Source of the DNA: Pseudomonas sp. DY-1
Lineage (GTDB): Bacteria; Pseudomonadota; Gammaproteobacteria; Pseudomonadales; Pseudomonadaceae
Direction: 5' to 3'
DNA: 64,000 nucleotides
NCBI RefSeq assembly: GCF_003626975.1
Contig: NZ_CP032616.1
Coordinates: 682,001-746,000 of the forward strand
Of the stretch, positions 16,496 through 28,669 are shown in pieces; within the stretch, counting starts at the first letter, position 1, and every line of letters starts with the position of its first letter. The translations under genes were made by a program, and so were the position numbers. A model generated the notes under the pieces. It saw only the letters and a program-made list of their open reading frames with translations. It had not been told where the DNA came from and ran no database searches.

Positions 16496-18865
16496 TCAGT
16501 CCGTGGTCACGCGTTTCAGGCGCAGTGCATTGAAGACCACGGAAGCCGAACTCACGCTCATGGCCAACGCTGCAATCATCGGCGACAACAGATGGCCGGT
16601 CAGGGGGTAGAACAGGCCGGCTGCCAGCGGTATGCCCATGGCGTTGTAGAGGAAGGCGAAGCCCAGGTTCTGGCGCATGTTCTTCACCGTGGCTACGGAT
16701 AGTGTCCGGGCCCGCAGGATACCCATCAGGTCGCCCTTGACCAGGGTCACCTGGGCGCTGTTCATGGCGACGTCGGTGCCGGTTCCCATGGCGATCCCGA
16801 CATCCGCCCGGGCCAGCGCCGGGGCATCGTTGATCCCATCTCCGGCCATGGCAACCCGGTGCTTATCGCCCTGCAGACGGGCCACCAGTTGCTCTTTGTC
16901 CTGAGGTTTCACTTCACCGTGGACTTCTTCGATGCCGAGTTGTTTCGCGACCGCACGTGCCGTAGTCAGGCCGTCGCCGGTGGCCATGATGACCTTCACA
17001 TCTTCCGCCTGCAGCCGGGTTACCGCTTCCTTGGAGGTGGGTTTGACCGGATCGGACACCGCCAGCAGACCGGCGAGCACGCCGTCGACGGCCAGGTACA
17101 TGATGCTCATGCCCTCCAGGCGCAGCAGCTCAGCCCGGTCTCGCAGCAGACTGATGTCGAGGCCAGCCTCTTCCATCAAGGTCGTGTTGCCGAGCTGCAG
17201 CCATTTTCCGTCCACCTGGCCACGTACACCGATCCCTGAGCCCGACTCAAACGCCTCGGGCTTGGACAAGCCGTGTCCCGCCGCCCGTGCGTGATCGACG
17301 ATTGCATGGGCCAGCGGGTGTTCGCTGCCCTGATCCAGGCTGGCGGCGAGGTGAAGGACTTCGGACGGCGTGAACTGCTCGGTACCGACCACGCTATGAA
17401 ATACCGGCCGGCCTTCGGTGAGGGTGCCTGTCTTGTCGACGATCAACGTGTCGATCTTGCAGAGGTTCTCGATCGCGCTGGCGTCCCGGAAGAGCACGCC
17501 ACTGCCGGCAGCCTTGCCGGTGGCGACCATGATCGACATGGGGGTGGCCAGGCCGAGTGCGCAAGGGCAGGCAATGATCAAGACCGCTACCGCATTGATC
17601 AGGCCGAAGACCCAGCCGGGCTCCGGTCCGAACAGCCCCCAGCCGAAGAACGTGAGCAGGGCGACCAGGATCACTCCCGTCACGAAATAGCCAGCCACTG
17701 TGTCCGCCATCCGCTGCATCGGGGCTTTCGAGCGCTGTGCTCGCGCGACCATCTGCACGATTTGCGAGAGCACCGTCTCGGCGCCGACCTTCTGCGCCGC
17801 CATCACCAAGCTGCCGTGGGTATTCAGCGTGGCACCGATGAGTGCATCACCGGCTTTCTTCATCACCGGCACGGGCTCGCCCGTCAGCATGGATTCATCG
17901 ACGGCACTTTCGCCCTCCAGGACTATCCCGTCGACCGGCACCTTCTCACCGGGGCGAACGCGCAGGTGGTCGCCCGTGTGCACGTGGGTGAGCGGAATAT
18001 CTTCCTCCTGACCATCGGCCCCCATGCGGCGGGCGGTCTTGGGGGCAAGGCCCAGGAGCGACTTGATGGCGGCGGAGGTTTGTGAGCGCGCCTTGAGTTC
18101 GAGCATTTGCCCGAGCAAGGTCAGCGAAATGATGACTGCCGCCGCCTCGAAATAGACGCCGATGCGGCCATCCTGCATGAAGGTCGGTGGGAATACTTGC
18201 GGGAACACTGTGGCAGCAACGCTGTAGAGGTAGGCCGCAGCCGTACCTAAGCCGATCAGCGTCCACATGTTCGGGCTGCGGTTACGAATCGATGCGACCC
18301 CACGCACGAAGAACGGCCAGCCAGCCCATAGGGTCACGGGTGTGGCCAGAATCAACTCCACCCAGTTTTGTGTGGCGCCATGCAGCAATTGCAGTTGGTG
18401 GGCAGTCATAGCCAACACGGTCACGATGACCGTCAGAGGCAAAGTCCACCAGAAGCGGCGGGAGAAATCCTTGAGTTCCGGGTTCTCGTCCTCCTCAAGC
18501 TCCGGTATTACCGGCTCTAAGGCCATGCCACAGATGGGACAGCTACCCAACCCACGCTGACGGATTTGGGGATGCATCGGACAGGTGTATTCGGCGTCCG
18601 CCGCGTCGCTTGGCTGCGGGGCGGCCGAGTGGTGATGACCTGCGTGTTCTTGGTCCTGCGGGGGGCTAAGGTAGCGTACAGGCGCTGCGCGGAATTTCGT
18701 CAGGCACTTTTCGCTGCAGAAACGGTATGTCTGTCCCTCGTATAGCTCGGAGTAGCGGCTGTGCGGTGGCACCGTCATACCGCACACCGGATCGTGCTGA
18801 CTTCCATCCGGTTGCCCATGGGGGGGTGAGTGGTCATGGTCGTGCTGGCACGATGCGGTGTGCAT
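16496..18865 (-). CDS. Cu(I)/Ag(I) P1B-type ATPase with N-terminal YHS and metal-binding domains
   Basis: A 789-residue inner-membrane exporter. The N-terminus has a His-rich start, then a YHS-type domain (HDPVCGMTV, residues 24-32; [10 protein letters not shown], 49-58). A heavy-metal-binding CPMHPQI...CPICGMAL domain (residues 95-115) follows. It lacks the usual GMxCxxC HMA repeat. The core has all P1B motifs: CPC in the channel (433-435), DKTGTLTEG with the phosphorylated Asp 477, SEHPLAHAI (the HP motif), [10 protein letters not shown], and the terminal membrane motifs [12 protein letters not shown] and [15 protein letters not shown] typical of Cu(I) pumps (SilP/CopF-like). It begins 3 bases after the end of the interrupted DUF2933 gene and precedes dsbG and copZ in one unit. 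Confidence 0.95.
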   Translation of the reverse strand: MHTASCQHDHDHSPPHGQPDGSQHDPVCGMTVPPHSRYSELYEGQTYRFCSEKCLTKFRAAPVRYLSPPQDQEHAGHHHSAAPQPSDAADAEYTCPMHPQIRQRGLGSCPICGMALEPVIPELEEDENPELKDFSRRFWWTLPLTVIVTVLAMTAHQLQLLHGATQNWVELILATPVTLWAGWPFFVRGVASIRNRSPNMWTLIGLGTAAAYLYSVAATVFPQVFPPTFMQDGRIGVYFEAAAVIISLTLLGQMLELKARSQTSAAIKSLLGLAPKTARRMGADGQEEDIPLTHVHTGDHLRVRPGEKVPVDGIVLEGESAVDESMLTGEPVPVMKKAGDALIGATLNTHGSLVMAAQKVGAETVLSQIVQMVARAQRSKAPMQRMADTVAGYFVTGVILVALLTFFGWGLFGPEPGWVFGLINAVAVLIIACPCALGLATPMSIMVATGKAAGSGVLFRDASAIENLCKIDTLIVDKTGTLTEGRPVFHSVVGTEQFTPSEVLHLAASLDQGSEHPLAHAIVDHARAAGHGLSKPEAFESGSGIGVRGQVDGKWLQLGNTTLMEEAGLDISLLRDRAELLRLEGMSIMYLAVDGVLAGLLAVSDPVKPTSKEAVTRLQAEDVKVIMATGDGLTTARAVAKQLGIEEVHGEVKPQDKEQLVARLQGDKHRVAMAGDGINDAPALARADVGIAMGTGTDVAMNSAQVTLVKGDLMGILRARTLSVATVKNMRQNLGFAFLYNAMGIPLAAGLFYPLTGHLLSPMIAALAMSVSSASVVFNALRLKRVTTD

Positions 18866-18868
18866 GGA

Positions 18869-19123
18869 CTAGTTCCCTCTGTTGTCCGGCTTGGTCGAGT
18901 CTTCGCGGCCCTGGTGAGAATGCCCGCCATGGTTGTGCCCGAAGAGATGCATCAGCGGGCAGAGCAACAGGATCTAGTAAGGCAGTGCCTGCGACAGGTG
19001 GCCGTAGTGCTCACGAGCCACATAAAACAGGCCAATCACGACCAGCATGATTAGTGCGATTCCGCCCTTAGTCCGCCAGAAAGGCGTTGCCGGTTCGGTA
19101 CCATGGCGATGGAGTTCGGTCAT
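18869..19123 (-). pseudogene. Second DUF2933 gene, interrupted by an in-frame TAG
   Basis: Translation from the ATG at 19123 gives MTELHRHGTEPATPFWRTKG and a first membrane segment (IALIMLVVIGLFYVA). A TAG at codon 50 (18974-18976) falls exactly at the start of the second membrane segment. The frame stays open beyond it with ILLLCPLMHLFGHNHGG and ends at 18869. The relative at 7202 shows the same ALPYLLLLACPLMH context, where the stop codon replaces a residue. A single substitution explains it, so this is a recent loss, a sequencing error or a read-through stop. The gene heads the unit with the copper ATPase. Confidence 0.75.
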
Positions 19124-19313
19124 GATTCAACTCCCAAGCTGAAGTGGAAATGTCGTCCGCTGCCGCTTAGCTCAGCCTAGACGCCCCCCGTGTTCACCTG
19201 TTGACGCCAATCAATGCTGCTCACTGCACGTTCATCGAAGCCGAGCGAGCAGATGTTCATCGCTCATCCTTACACCCTAGAGAGCGCTCCCTGACAGGTG
19301 CCTGAGCCCAGAA

Positions 19314-19327
19314 TTACATTTTTGTAA
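19314..19327. promoter_or_regulatory. CopR-type operator (cop box) 3, upstream of copR
   Basis: TTACATTTTTGTAA with the same left flank A as the other two boxes. It lies 66 bases upstream of copR and about 190 bases upstream of the divergent DUF2933/ATPase unit, so it could serve both. Autoregulation is inferred. Confidence 0.75.
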
Positions 19328-19392
19328 GCTTCTGCTTGGGGGAGCTGTTTGCCTGCAAACTCTGGGCACCTGACATTGTGGAAAGACCGCGG

Positions 19393-20076
19393 ATGAAACT
19401 TCTGGTCGCTGAAGACGAACCGAAAACTGGCACGTATCTGCAACAGGGGCTGAGCGAGGCCGGGTTCAACGTGGACCGGGTGATGGCGGGCACCGATGCC
19501 CTGCAGCATGCCCTCAGCGAGTCCTATGACCTGTTGATCCTCGACGTGATGATGCCGGGGCTGGACGGTTGGGAGGTGTTGCGGCTGGTTCGCGCCGCCG
19601 GGAAAGACATGCCAGTACTGTTCCTGACCGCTCGGGATGGGGTCGAGGACCGGGTGAAGGGGCTTGAGCTGGGCGCGGATGACTATCTGATCAAACCCTT
19701 CGCTTTCGCCGAGCTTCTGGCGCGGGTGCGAACCCTGCTGCGGCGCGGTGCCACCACGCCCACCCAGGCCATCCTCAGGATTGCCGATCTGGAAATGGAC
19801 TTCCTGAAGCGTCGGGCGGTTCGTGGTGGGAAGCGTATCGAACTCACGGCCAAGGAGTTCTCGCTGCTCGAACTGTTGATGCGCCGGCGCGGCGAGGTAC
19901 TGCCCAAATCGCTGATCGCCTCCCAGGTCTGGGATATGAACTTCGACAGTGATACCAATGTGATTGAGGTGGCCGTCCGCCGTCTGAGAGCCAAAATCGA
20001 TGATGACTTTGCGATCAAGCTGATCCATACCGCACGCGGCATGGGCTACATGCTTGATGGACCGGAGCCAGAATGA
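19393..20076 (+). CDS. copR: CopR, OmpR-family copper response regulator
   Basis: A 227-residue regulator. The start at 19393 ([20 protein letters not shown]) is typical of the CopR/CusR/IrlR group. The receiver domain has the acidic pair ED at 7-8, the phosphoacceptor Asp 51 in [10 protein letters not shown], and Lys in [10 protein letters not shown]. The C-terminal winged helix has [41 protein letters not shown] and the wing [12 protein letters not shown]. It should bind the three TTACA-N4-TGTAA boxes in this island and activate copA, bufA and its own region when copper is high. It overlaps copS by 4 bases (ATGA). The partner kinase gene is broken, so signalling may depend on another kinase. 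Confidence 0.95.
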   Translation: MKLLVAEDEPKTGTYLQQGLSEAGFNVDRVMAGTDALQHALSESYDLLILDVMMPGLDGWEVLRLVRAAGKDMPVLFLTARDGVEDRVKGLELGADDYLIKPFAFAELLARVRTLLRRGATTPTQAILRIADLEMDFLKRRAVRGGKRIELTAKEFSLLELLMRRRGEVLPKSLIASQVWDMNFDSDTNVIEVAVRRLRAKIDDDFAIKLIHTARGMGYMLDGPEPE

Positions 20077-21267
20077 AACACCTCTCCCTGACGGCGCGGA
20101 TGAGCCTGATGTTCATGCTCGCCGTCACTGCCGTGTTGACGGTAGCCGGTCTTAGTTTCAACCATCTGAGCCAACGCCACTTCAAGTCGCTCGATTACCA
20201 AGTCCTGGTGGAGAAGCTTGAGTCAACACAAAGCATTCTCCAGGGACTGCCCAGTGTCACGAACATGGCCGGACTGAAGCCGCAGTTGAATGCGCTGCTG
20301 GGCGCGCACCGGGACCTGGCGGCGATCATTCTGGACAGCGAAGGCCGGGTCTTGTTTGCTGAGCCGGCACATGTTGAATGTGCCCCAGGGACTTCGCGTC
20401 AGATTAGCCCCCACCATGTGGGAGTGGCAGGATCAAGCAGACATGTACCGTGGCCTGACGGCAGAGATCAACATCCCTGGCCTGGCGGCCCCATTGACGT
20501 TGTTGTTGGTGCTGGACGTCACCCATCACATGGCGTTCTTCGAAACCCTGCAACGCTGGTTCACCATCGGGCTGGTCATCAGCGCCCTGGTCAGTGCCGC
20601 CCTCAGCTGGGTGGTCGCTCGCAGTGGTCTGCGTCCGTTGTGGCAGGTGACGCTAATGGCGGCTTCGATGTCGGCCAAGTCCCTCAAAGAGCGCATTCCC
20701 ATGGAGCCGGTGCCTATGGAGTTGCAGCAGTTGATGGCGTCGTTCAACGCAATGCTGGCCCGGCTCGATGAGGCTTTCGTGCGGCTGTCCAACTTCTCCG
20801 CTGACATTGCGCACGAGCTGCGAACGCCGGTCAGCAACCTGATGACTCAGACGGAAGTCGTGCTTTCGAGGAGGCGCGATATCGGGGCGTATGAGGAAAC
20901 CTTGTACTCGAACCTCGACGACCTCAAACGGATGTCGCGCATCATCGATGACATGCTATTCCTGGCCAAGGCAGACAAGGGACTGATCGTTCCCCAGCAT
21001 GAGCCCGTCCAGTTAGAGAAGATTGTCGAGAAGCTTTTCGACTACTACCAACTGGTGGCGGAGGACCGTGGTCTGTCGCTCAAAGCCTCAGGGGAAGGCA
21101 GTGTACTCGGCGATGTCCTGATGCTGGATCGCGCCATCTCGAACTTGATCTCCAATGCCCTGCGCTATACCTCCCAGGGCAACACCATGGTCTGTCCACT
21201 CAGCCCGGGACAGACCATATTGAGGAGGCACTACGCAAACTCTAACTCCTCCGTACTGTCCGGGTGA
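20073..21267 (+). pseudogene. copS: CopS sensor histidine kinase, frameshifted and truncated
   Basis: The gene starts at 20073 with TARMSLMFMLAVTAVLTVAG and the periplasmic sensor. A one-base insertion near 20375 shifts the frame: EPAHVE in the first frame, NVPQGLRVRLAPTMW in the next. The second frame continues with the second membrane segment, a HAMP region, the HisKA box DIAHELRTPVSNLM and the N box NLISNALRYT. At about 21187 homology ends; the frame then runs through unrelated sequence to a stop at 21267. The ATP-binding G boxes are missing, so no kinase activity is possible even if the shift were suppressed. Truncation coincides with an inverted repeat, suggesting loss by a mobile-element event. 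Confidence 0.88.
21187..21218. repeat. Perfect 11-bp inverted repeat at the copS break point
   Basis: ATGGTCTGTCC (21187-21197) is exactly complementary to GGACAGACCAT (21208-21218) across 10 bases, just where copS homology stops. It could be a remnant of an insertion-sequence end or a hairpin. No transposase is near. Confidence 0.6.
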
Positions 21268-21381
21268 GTGGATCAATCAGCGCAGAAAAATGGTGGGAAA
21301 TGTTTAAAACAGTGCTACGGGAGGGCGGTGAAACGTTCTAGGCCGCTGTTCATCAGGCCTGCAGTGCTCAGTCGCTGCAGC

Positions 21382-21429
21382 CCATCATCGGCGCCACGGA
21401 GAAGCGGCGGGACAGGGCAGGGCGCGTGG
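21382..21429. repeat. Right att-like direct repeat (displaced dusA 5' fragment)
   Basis: This copy matches 1771-1818 at 47 of 48 bases in the same orientation. Reading leftward, an ATG at 21460 enters the repeat in the same phase as dusA does, coding MTVLQTA then a TAA at 21437-21439. This looks like the original dusA start, displaced by the insertion and since mutated. Confidence 0.85.
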
Positions 21430-21745
21430 TTACTGGTTAGGCGGTTTGAAGGACGGTCATTCGGGAGCTTCTGATTTGCTGCGTCTACCTGGTATCCCCG
21501 ATGCTTCTGGAGCCTTTGTACCCATCGAGTGGGCGGGACTTCGGGGGCGGGAATGCAGGAAAAGGATGTTTGGCTGAGCGGCGCAGAGTCGGATCTTGCG
21601 TGATGGTCGGCAAGTTTATCAGGAAAGGCGTGCCTTCGGCCGTCCGCGGGGCTCGACGGTGTTGTAAAGAGGGAACTTCAGGGCACTGGCCAGGTCGGAT
21701 TTCGCCGTAACTTTCCGCCCATGAGCCCAGGTGAGAACACCCTCG
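21430..21745. other. Displaced ancestral dusA upstream region, no gene
   Basis: About 316 bases outside the right repeat. The part 21552-21642 resembles 1983-2070 upstream of the present dusA, including AGTTTATCAGGAAAG at 21613-21627. It is probably the original dusA promoter, now without its gene. The end holds the leader of the next gene. Confidence 0.55.
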
Positions 21746-22486
21746 ATGCAAGCCAAGCCCTTCTTGTCGATCCTGATGCTCTCCCTTTTTGCGGCATCGG
21801 CGCTTCCGGCCTATTCGGCAGAACGTCGGCTAGCTCAGCCGAGCAATGGTGCGTCGGCCGCCCTGTTGGAGGCGGCGTCGCTGCAATTGGAGTTCGGTGA
21901 GCTGGAGCAGGCTGATGACACCTTGGAACGCGCCTTGCGCATCGAGCCGAACAATCCCACGACCTTGCACTACCTGGGGCAGGTGCGCTTCCAGCAGGGG
22001 CAGTACGCGCAGGCTGTCGCACTGGCTATGCGCTCCAATGCGCGTGGTCGCAATGATTCCGAGCTGCGTGAGCGCAATTTCCAGTTGATCGAGTCGGCCC
22101 AGAGAGCCATGGGGCCGGGTGTGTCGACTGGATCCGATGTGGAAGTGGAGCGGGATGAAGAGGCCGAGGTTCGCGTGGGCCTCGACCAGGAGGTGTCGGC
22201 CCAGCAAGCGGCTGGTATCGCCGCAGGAGGAATGGCGGTTCCAGCGGAGGACGAGTTCTTGGCCGATTCGCAGGTGGGCGACTGGCAAAGTCGCGGCGAC
22301 GGTGGCCTCCAGGCCGCATCGTACGGTGACGAGGACGAGATGCGTATTCCCCGCGGACACATGCCGCCGCCTGGTCAATGCCGGATCTGGTTCCCGGGCC
22401 GCCCTGCGGGCCAACAACCGGCTCCCGGCAAATGCAAGAAGTTGCAGGGAAGGATTCCCCGAGGGGCTTATCTGGTGCGTGGTTGA
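21746..22486 (+). CDS. Secreted TPR protein with a C-terminal Pro/Cys motif domain
   Basis: A 246-residue protein. ATG 21746 is preferred to the GTG at 21731 since AGGTGA lies upstream; both give a signal peptide (FLSILMLSLFAASALPAYSA). Residues about 45-110 form tetratricopeptide repeats (AASLQLEFGELEQADDTLER, LHYLGQVRFQQGQYAQAVAL). An acidic, low-complexity middle follows. The C-terminus has RIPRGHMPPPGQCRIWFPGR and then RPAGQQPAPGKCKKL, with two conserved cysteines and a second RIPRG, a small motif seen in uncharacterised exported proteins. The function is unknown. It is the first gene outside the right island border and is presumably the old dusA neighbour. Confidence 0.75.
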   Translation: MQAKPFLSILMLSLFAASALPAYSAERRLAQPSNGASAALLEAASLQLEFGELEQADDTLERALRIEPNNPTTLHYLGQVRFQQGQYAQAVALAMRSNARGRNDSELRERNFQLIESAQRAMGPGVSTGSDVEVERDEEAEVRVGLDQEVSAQQAAGIAAGGMAVPAEDEFLADSQVGDWQSRGDGGLQAASYGDEDEMRIPRGHMPPPGQCRIWFPGRPAGQQPAPGKCKKLQGRIPRGAYLVRG

Positions 22487-22585
22487 GTCCGGAACTTGAG
22501 ACCGTCGCCAGCGTTCAAGGCGTCTATGTCGCAGCTCCCGACGGCAGGGCATAATCGGCGTTTTATCCCTGCTGGAGTCTCTTTC

Positions 22586-23194
22586 ATGCAGCTCGATTTC
22601 ACCCAGCTGGCACCGCTGGACGCCTACCGCTGGCTGGCGTCCACCATCACACCGCGTCCCATCGCGTGGGTTTCCACACTGTCGAAGGATGGCGTGAGCA
22701 ACCTGGCGCCGTTCAGTTTCTTCCAGGTCATCAGCGATGATCCGGCGACTGTGCTGGTGAACATCAATACGCGCGGCGACGGGCAGCTCAAGGACACCCT
22801 GCGCAACGTGCAGGACACCGGCGAGCTGGTGATCCAGCTGGTTTCCTTCGAGCAGGCGGAAGCGATGAATGCCAGTGCGGCCATGCTGCCCCACGGTGTG
22901 AGCGAGTTCGAAACGTGCGGCATCGCCATCGAGCCTGCCGTGCGCGTGCGGGCGCCGCGAGTGCTCGGTGCGCCGGTTGCCTTCGAGTGTCGGGTGGCCG
23001 ATATCCAGCCCTATCCGCGTGGCAATCCCAACTGCCACCTGGTTTTCGCCGAGGTGCTGTTGGCACATATCGATGACGCGGTGCTGACCGACGCTGGCCG
23101 GGTGGATCCGCAGCGTCTGGATCTGGTGGGGCGTCTGGGGGGCAGTGCCTATACCCGCACCCGCGACACCTTCAACATGGTGCGGCCGACCTGA
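22586..23194 (+). CDS. Flavin reductase-like, FMN-binding split-barrel protein
   Basis: A 202-residue protein starting at 22586 after GGAGTCTC. Residues about 5-150 match the flavin reductase-like domain: YRWLASTITPRPIAWVSTLS, GVSNLAPFSFFQVISDDPAT, KDTLRNVQDTGELVIQLVS, and FECRVADIQPYPRG. These residues bind FMN at the dimer interface. Members of this flavoredoxin/DIM6-NTAB type reduce flavin with NAD(P)H or supply reduced FMN to monooxygenases. No partner oxygenase is adjacent, so the substrate is unknown. It stands alone between the TPR gene and the small secreted protein on the other strand. Confidence 0.88.
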   Translation: MQLDFTQLAPLDAYRWLASTITPRPIAWVSTLSKDGVSNLAPFSFFQVISDDPATVLVNINTRGDGQLKDTLRNVQDTGELVIQLVSFEQAEAMNASAAMLPHGVSEFETCGIAIEPAVRVRAPRVLGAPVAFECRVADIQPYPRGNPNCHLVFAEVLLAHIDDAVLTDAGRVDPQRLDLVGRLGGSAYTRTRDTFNMVRPT

Positions 23195-23209
23195 ACCGCA
23201 CATTCATCG

Positions 23210-23509
23210 CTACCAGTAGAGCGTGACCAGCGTGCGCCCCTGATCGGCGTCATCCTGCTGGTCGACGTTCGCGCGGTCGGTCGCGACAGGTTCGCTGGTC
23301 AGCCGGTAGCGGCTATCGACGCCGCAGTTCTGGGGACGGACCTGATAACGCCCGCTCGCCGGGTCAAAGCTGCTGCTGACCTGGCAGGAATTGGCGATGG
23401 TGAGGCTGATTCCGAGTTCTCCGCTGGCCTGGCCGGCCTGGCTTGTGGCAGTGAGCGCGATGCTGGAAACCAGTAGTGCGAGGCCGAAGAGGGCCTTGTT
23501 CCGGGACAT
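23210..23509 (-). CDS. Small exported hypothetical protein, weakly like spore-coat-U/pilin domains
   Basis: A 99-residue protein (start 23509; a longer frame begins at 23554). A signal peptide (LFGLALLVSSIALTATSQA) is followed by GELGISLTIANSCQVSSSF, reminiscent of the start of spore coat protein U/CsuA-type pilin domains, and a second cysteine in RPQNCGVDSRYRLT. Two cysteines about 22 residues apart may form a disulfide. The protein is shorter than a full coat U domain and ends GRTLVTLYW. It lies between convergent and divergent neighbours with no operon partner and no usher or chaperone genes. The assignment is weak. Confidence 0.6.
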   Translation of the reverse strand: MSRNKALFGLALLVSSIALTATSQAGQASGELGISLTIANSCQVSSSFDPASGRYQVRPQNCGVDSRYRLTSEPVATDRANVDQQDDADQGRTLVTLYW

Positions 23510-23665
23510 GATTGCGTATGCTCGACGAACAGGCTGGCGGCTGATCGGCTCCATTGTTCGATCGGCATCAGGTCAGCGTGGTTTGCCCTCCATGAATGAA
23601 CACGGCGCCGCGAATCGATGTTCCGCAGCGCCGCCGTAAGTGATCCATACCTTGGGGTCTTGACG

Positions 23666-26353
<2,688 letters not shown>

Positions 26354-26614
26354 GGAGTCCTCCTTGGCGAATCCTGAGTCAAGCCTAGTTCCCCTGTGGT
26401 CGTCCTTTATTGGCCTGGGTCAGTTCCTGGTTTTCTGTAGGAAGGATAGAAAGCTATCCAGAAACGACCTCTAGTTAGTCAAAAACAGCACGGTATTCGG
26501 GAAGGCAGGATTGTGGCTTGTCGCCACCATGCGCCAGCTCCTATGGTCGCCGTTTCGGGGAAGCGGATAGCAGATCGCGTCCATGCGGTTGTCGCCTTGT
26601 GGGGAGGTAGGAGC

Positions 26615-28579
26615 ATGTGGACTGTCTTGCAACGCAGGCTGGCGAGCCTGAGTACTGCCAACAAGCTGATGCTGGGGTTCGGCGTCGTTCTGGCGCTGAC
26701 CCTGGTGGTGGCGGCCACCGGCTTCACTGCCTTGCGCGCGGTCGACGGCAGGGCGCACCTGCTGGAGGAAATGCGCGCCATCAGCAGCGATGTGCTGGTG
26801 ATCCGGCGCACGGAAAAGGACTACGCGCTTACTTCCGACGCCAAGCATGCCGAGACGCTGCGTCAGCAGGCCGAGGCCATAGTCGCTCGGAGCGAGGCAC
26901 TGGCCGCACAACTGTCGGGCCCAGGGCGCGACGCCTTGGGTGAAGTCACCCAGGCCATGGCCGAGTACCGCCAGGCATTCGATCGTTATGTGGAACTCAC
27001 CGACAACCAGCGCCTGGCCCTGGACGCGGCGAACTGGCTGGTGGTCAGCGCATCCAACAGCCTCGACGTGCTGCAGAGTGGCCTTAACGAGGATGGTGTC
27101 GATCTGCTGAAGAGTTCCCAGGGCGCCCAGGGGGGAGATCTGGTTACCCAGGGCGGGCAGATCGGTCGCGTTTACCAGTTGCTCCTGCAGGCGCTCAACC
27201 AGGCCCGCCTACGTCTGGAACAGAGTCGGGGAACAGAAGAGGCGGGCGCACCACAGATCCAGGAAGCCCTGGATGCGCAAAAGCTCGCCGCCGAACTGCG
27301 CGACGCTATGCAGGACCCCGGTTACGCCGCTGTACTCACCGAGGTCATCGGCAACGTCGACTCTTTCAACGAACGACTCAAGGACTACACCGCCACGTTG
27401 CAGCAGCAGCGCGGGGAGTACGCCCGTCTCGCCGCCCAGGCGGAGCGGGTGGTGCAGGCGGTGGACCGCGCCTACGAACTGCAGAAGGCCGACATGCGTG
27501 CCCAGCAGGAATCCAGCTCGCTGCTGATCCTGCTGGCGGCGGCCCTCGCCCTGGTGATCGGCCTGGCTGCCACGGCGCTGATCAGTCTGTTGATCGTTCG
27601 GCCACTGCGCCGGGTCATAGGGCTGGCCCGGCAGATAGCCGAGGGCGATCTCAGCGCCAGCATCGAAGTGCAGCGTCGCGACGAGATCGGCCAGTTGATG
27701 GAGGCCATGCAGGGTATGTCTGGCAATCTGCGTGACATGGTTGGCCGCCTGCAGGGCGGGGTGGCACAGATTTCCGCTTCGGCCCAGGCGCTTTCCAGCG
27801 TCACCGAGCAGACGCGCGTGGGCGTAAACGGCCAGCGTGAGGAAACCGACCAGGTGGCCACGGCGATGAGCCAGATGGCTGCAACCGTGCAGGAGGTGGC
27901 GCGCAACGCCGAGGCTGCAGCCAGCTCCACCGAGGCGGCGGACAACCGTGTCAGCAGTGGTAGCCAGGTGGTGCGCCAGACTCTCGAGCGGATCAACCAG
28001 TTGGCCCATGCCATGGAGGAAACCACGTCCAGCATCCAGCGCCTCAGCCAGGACACGCAGAGCATCGGCACCGTGCTGGATGTGATCAAGAGTGTCGCCG
28101 AGCAGACCAACCTGCTGGCCCTGAACGCCGCCATCGAAGCGGCGCGTGCAGGCGAGCAGGGCCGTGGTTTTGCCGTGGTGGCCGATGAAGTGCGGGCGCT
28201 GGCGCGGCGTACCCAGCAGTCCACCGCCGAGATCGAGCGGCTGATCGCGACCCTGCGCGACGGTGTGCGCAGCTCGGTGGAGCACATGCAGCAGAGCGAA
28301 AACCTGGTGGACCTGACGGTGCAGGATGCCAATCTGACCGAAGAAGCCCTGGCCGGAATCGCCGATGCGGTGACCCTGATCCACCAGATGAACCAGCAGA
28401 TCGCTGCAGCGGCCGAACAGCAGAGCGCGGTGGCCGAGGAGATCAATCGCAGCGTAACCAGTATTCGAGATATCGCTGATCAGTCGGCCGTGGCCATGGA
28501 TGAAACGGCAACCTCCAGCGTCCGGCTTGCCCGGCTGGGGCAGGAGTTGCAAGGGATGGCAGGCCACTTCCGGCTTTGA
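26615..28579 (+). CDS. Methyl-accepting chemotaxis protein with HBM-like sensor domain
   Basis: A 654-residue receptor. The start at 26615 follows GGGAGGTAGGAGC. One membrane helix ([20 protein letters not shown]) leads into a periplasmic domain of about 250 residues, all helical, containing [20 protein letters not shown], a pattern of helical-bimodular (HBM) sensors. The second membrane helix ([20 protein letters not shown]) precedes a HAMP domain and the cytoplasmic signalling region with the conserved tip [20 protein letters not shown]. The C-terminal end [14 protein letters not shown] lacks a CheR pentapeptide. HBM receptors such as McpS of P. putida sense TCA intermediates; the ligand here is unknown. 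Confidence 0.93.
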   Translation: MWTVLQRRLASLSTANKLMLGFGVVLALTLVVAATGFTALRAVDGRAHLLEEMRAISSDVLVIRRTEKDYALTSDAKHAETLRQQAEAIVARSEALAAQLSGPGRDALGEVTQAMAEYRQAFDRYVELTDNQRLALDAANWLVVSASNSLDVLQSGLNEDGVDLLKSSQGAQGGDLVTQGGQIGRVYQLLLQALNQARLRLEQSRGTEEAGAPQIQEALDAQKLAAELRDAMQDPGYAAVLTEVIGNVDSFNERLKDYTATLQQQRGEYARLAAQAERVVQAVDRAYELQKADMRAQQESSSLLILLAAALALVIGLAATALISLLIVRPLRRVIGLARQIAEGDLSASIEVQRRDEIGQLMEAMQGMSGNLRDMVGRLQGGVAQISASAQALSSVTEQTRVGVNGQREETDQVATAMSQMAATVQEVARNAEAAASSTEAADNRVSSGSQVVRQTLERINQLAHAMEETTSSIQRLSQDTQSIGTVLDVIKSVAEQTNLLALNAAIEAARAGEQGRGFAVVADEVRALARRTQQSTAEIERLIATLRDGVRSSVEHMQQSENLVDLTVQDANLTEEALAGIADAVTLIHQMNQQIAAAAEQQSAVAEEINRSVTSIRDIADQSAVAMDETATSSVRLARLGQELQGMAGHFRL

Positions 28580-28669
28580 GTCCCGAACAAGTCTGGAGGA
28601 TTCGGCATTCCGTCACCCGGAATCGCGCCCTAGAATGGTGCCCCTGTCCAACCGGCCTGGAGTGTCGCA

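Larger units (their letters stand above)
1771..21429. mobile_element. Integrated copper-handling island in the 5' end of dusA
   Basis: The segment is bounded by two directly oriented 48-bp copies of the dusA 5' coding sequence (1771-1818 and 21382-21429, 47/48 identical). The 5' end of dusA is a documented integration hotspot for islands carrying dusA-type tyrosine recombinases. Almost all the cargo is copper related: copA/copB, bufferin genes, copZ, a Cu+ ATPase, DUF411, DUF2933, ptrA and copR/copS. No integrase, relaxase or plasmid gene is visible. Several genes are decayed (tlpA, ccdA, one DUF2933 copy, copS). The boundaries are seen in the sequence; the mechanism and loss of mobility are inferred. 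Confidence 0.8.
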
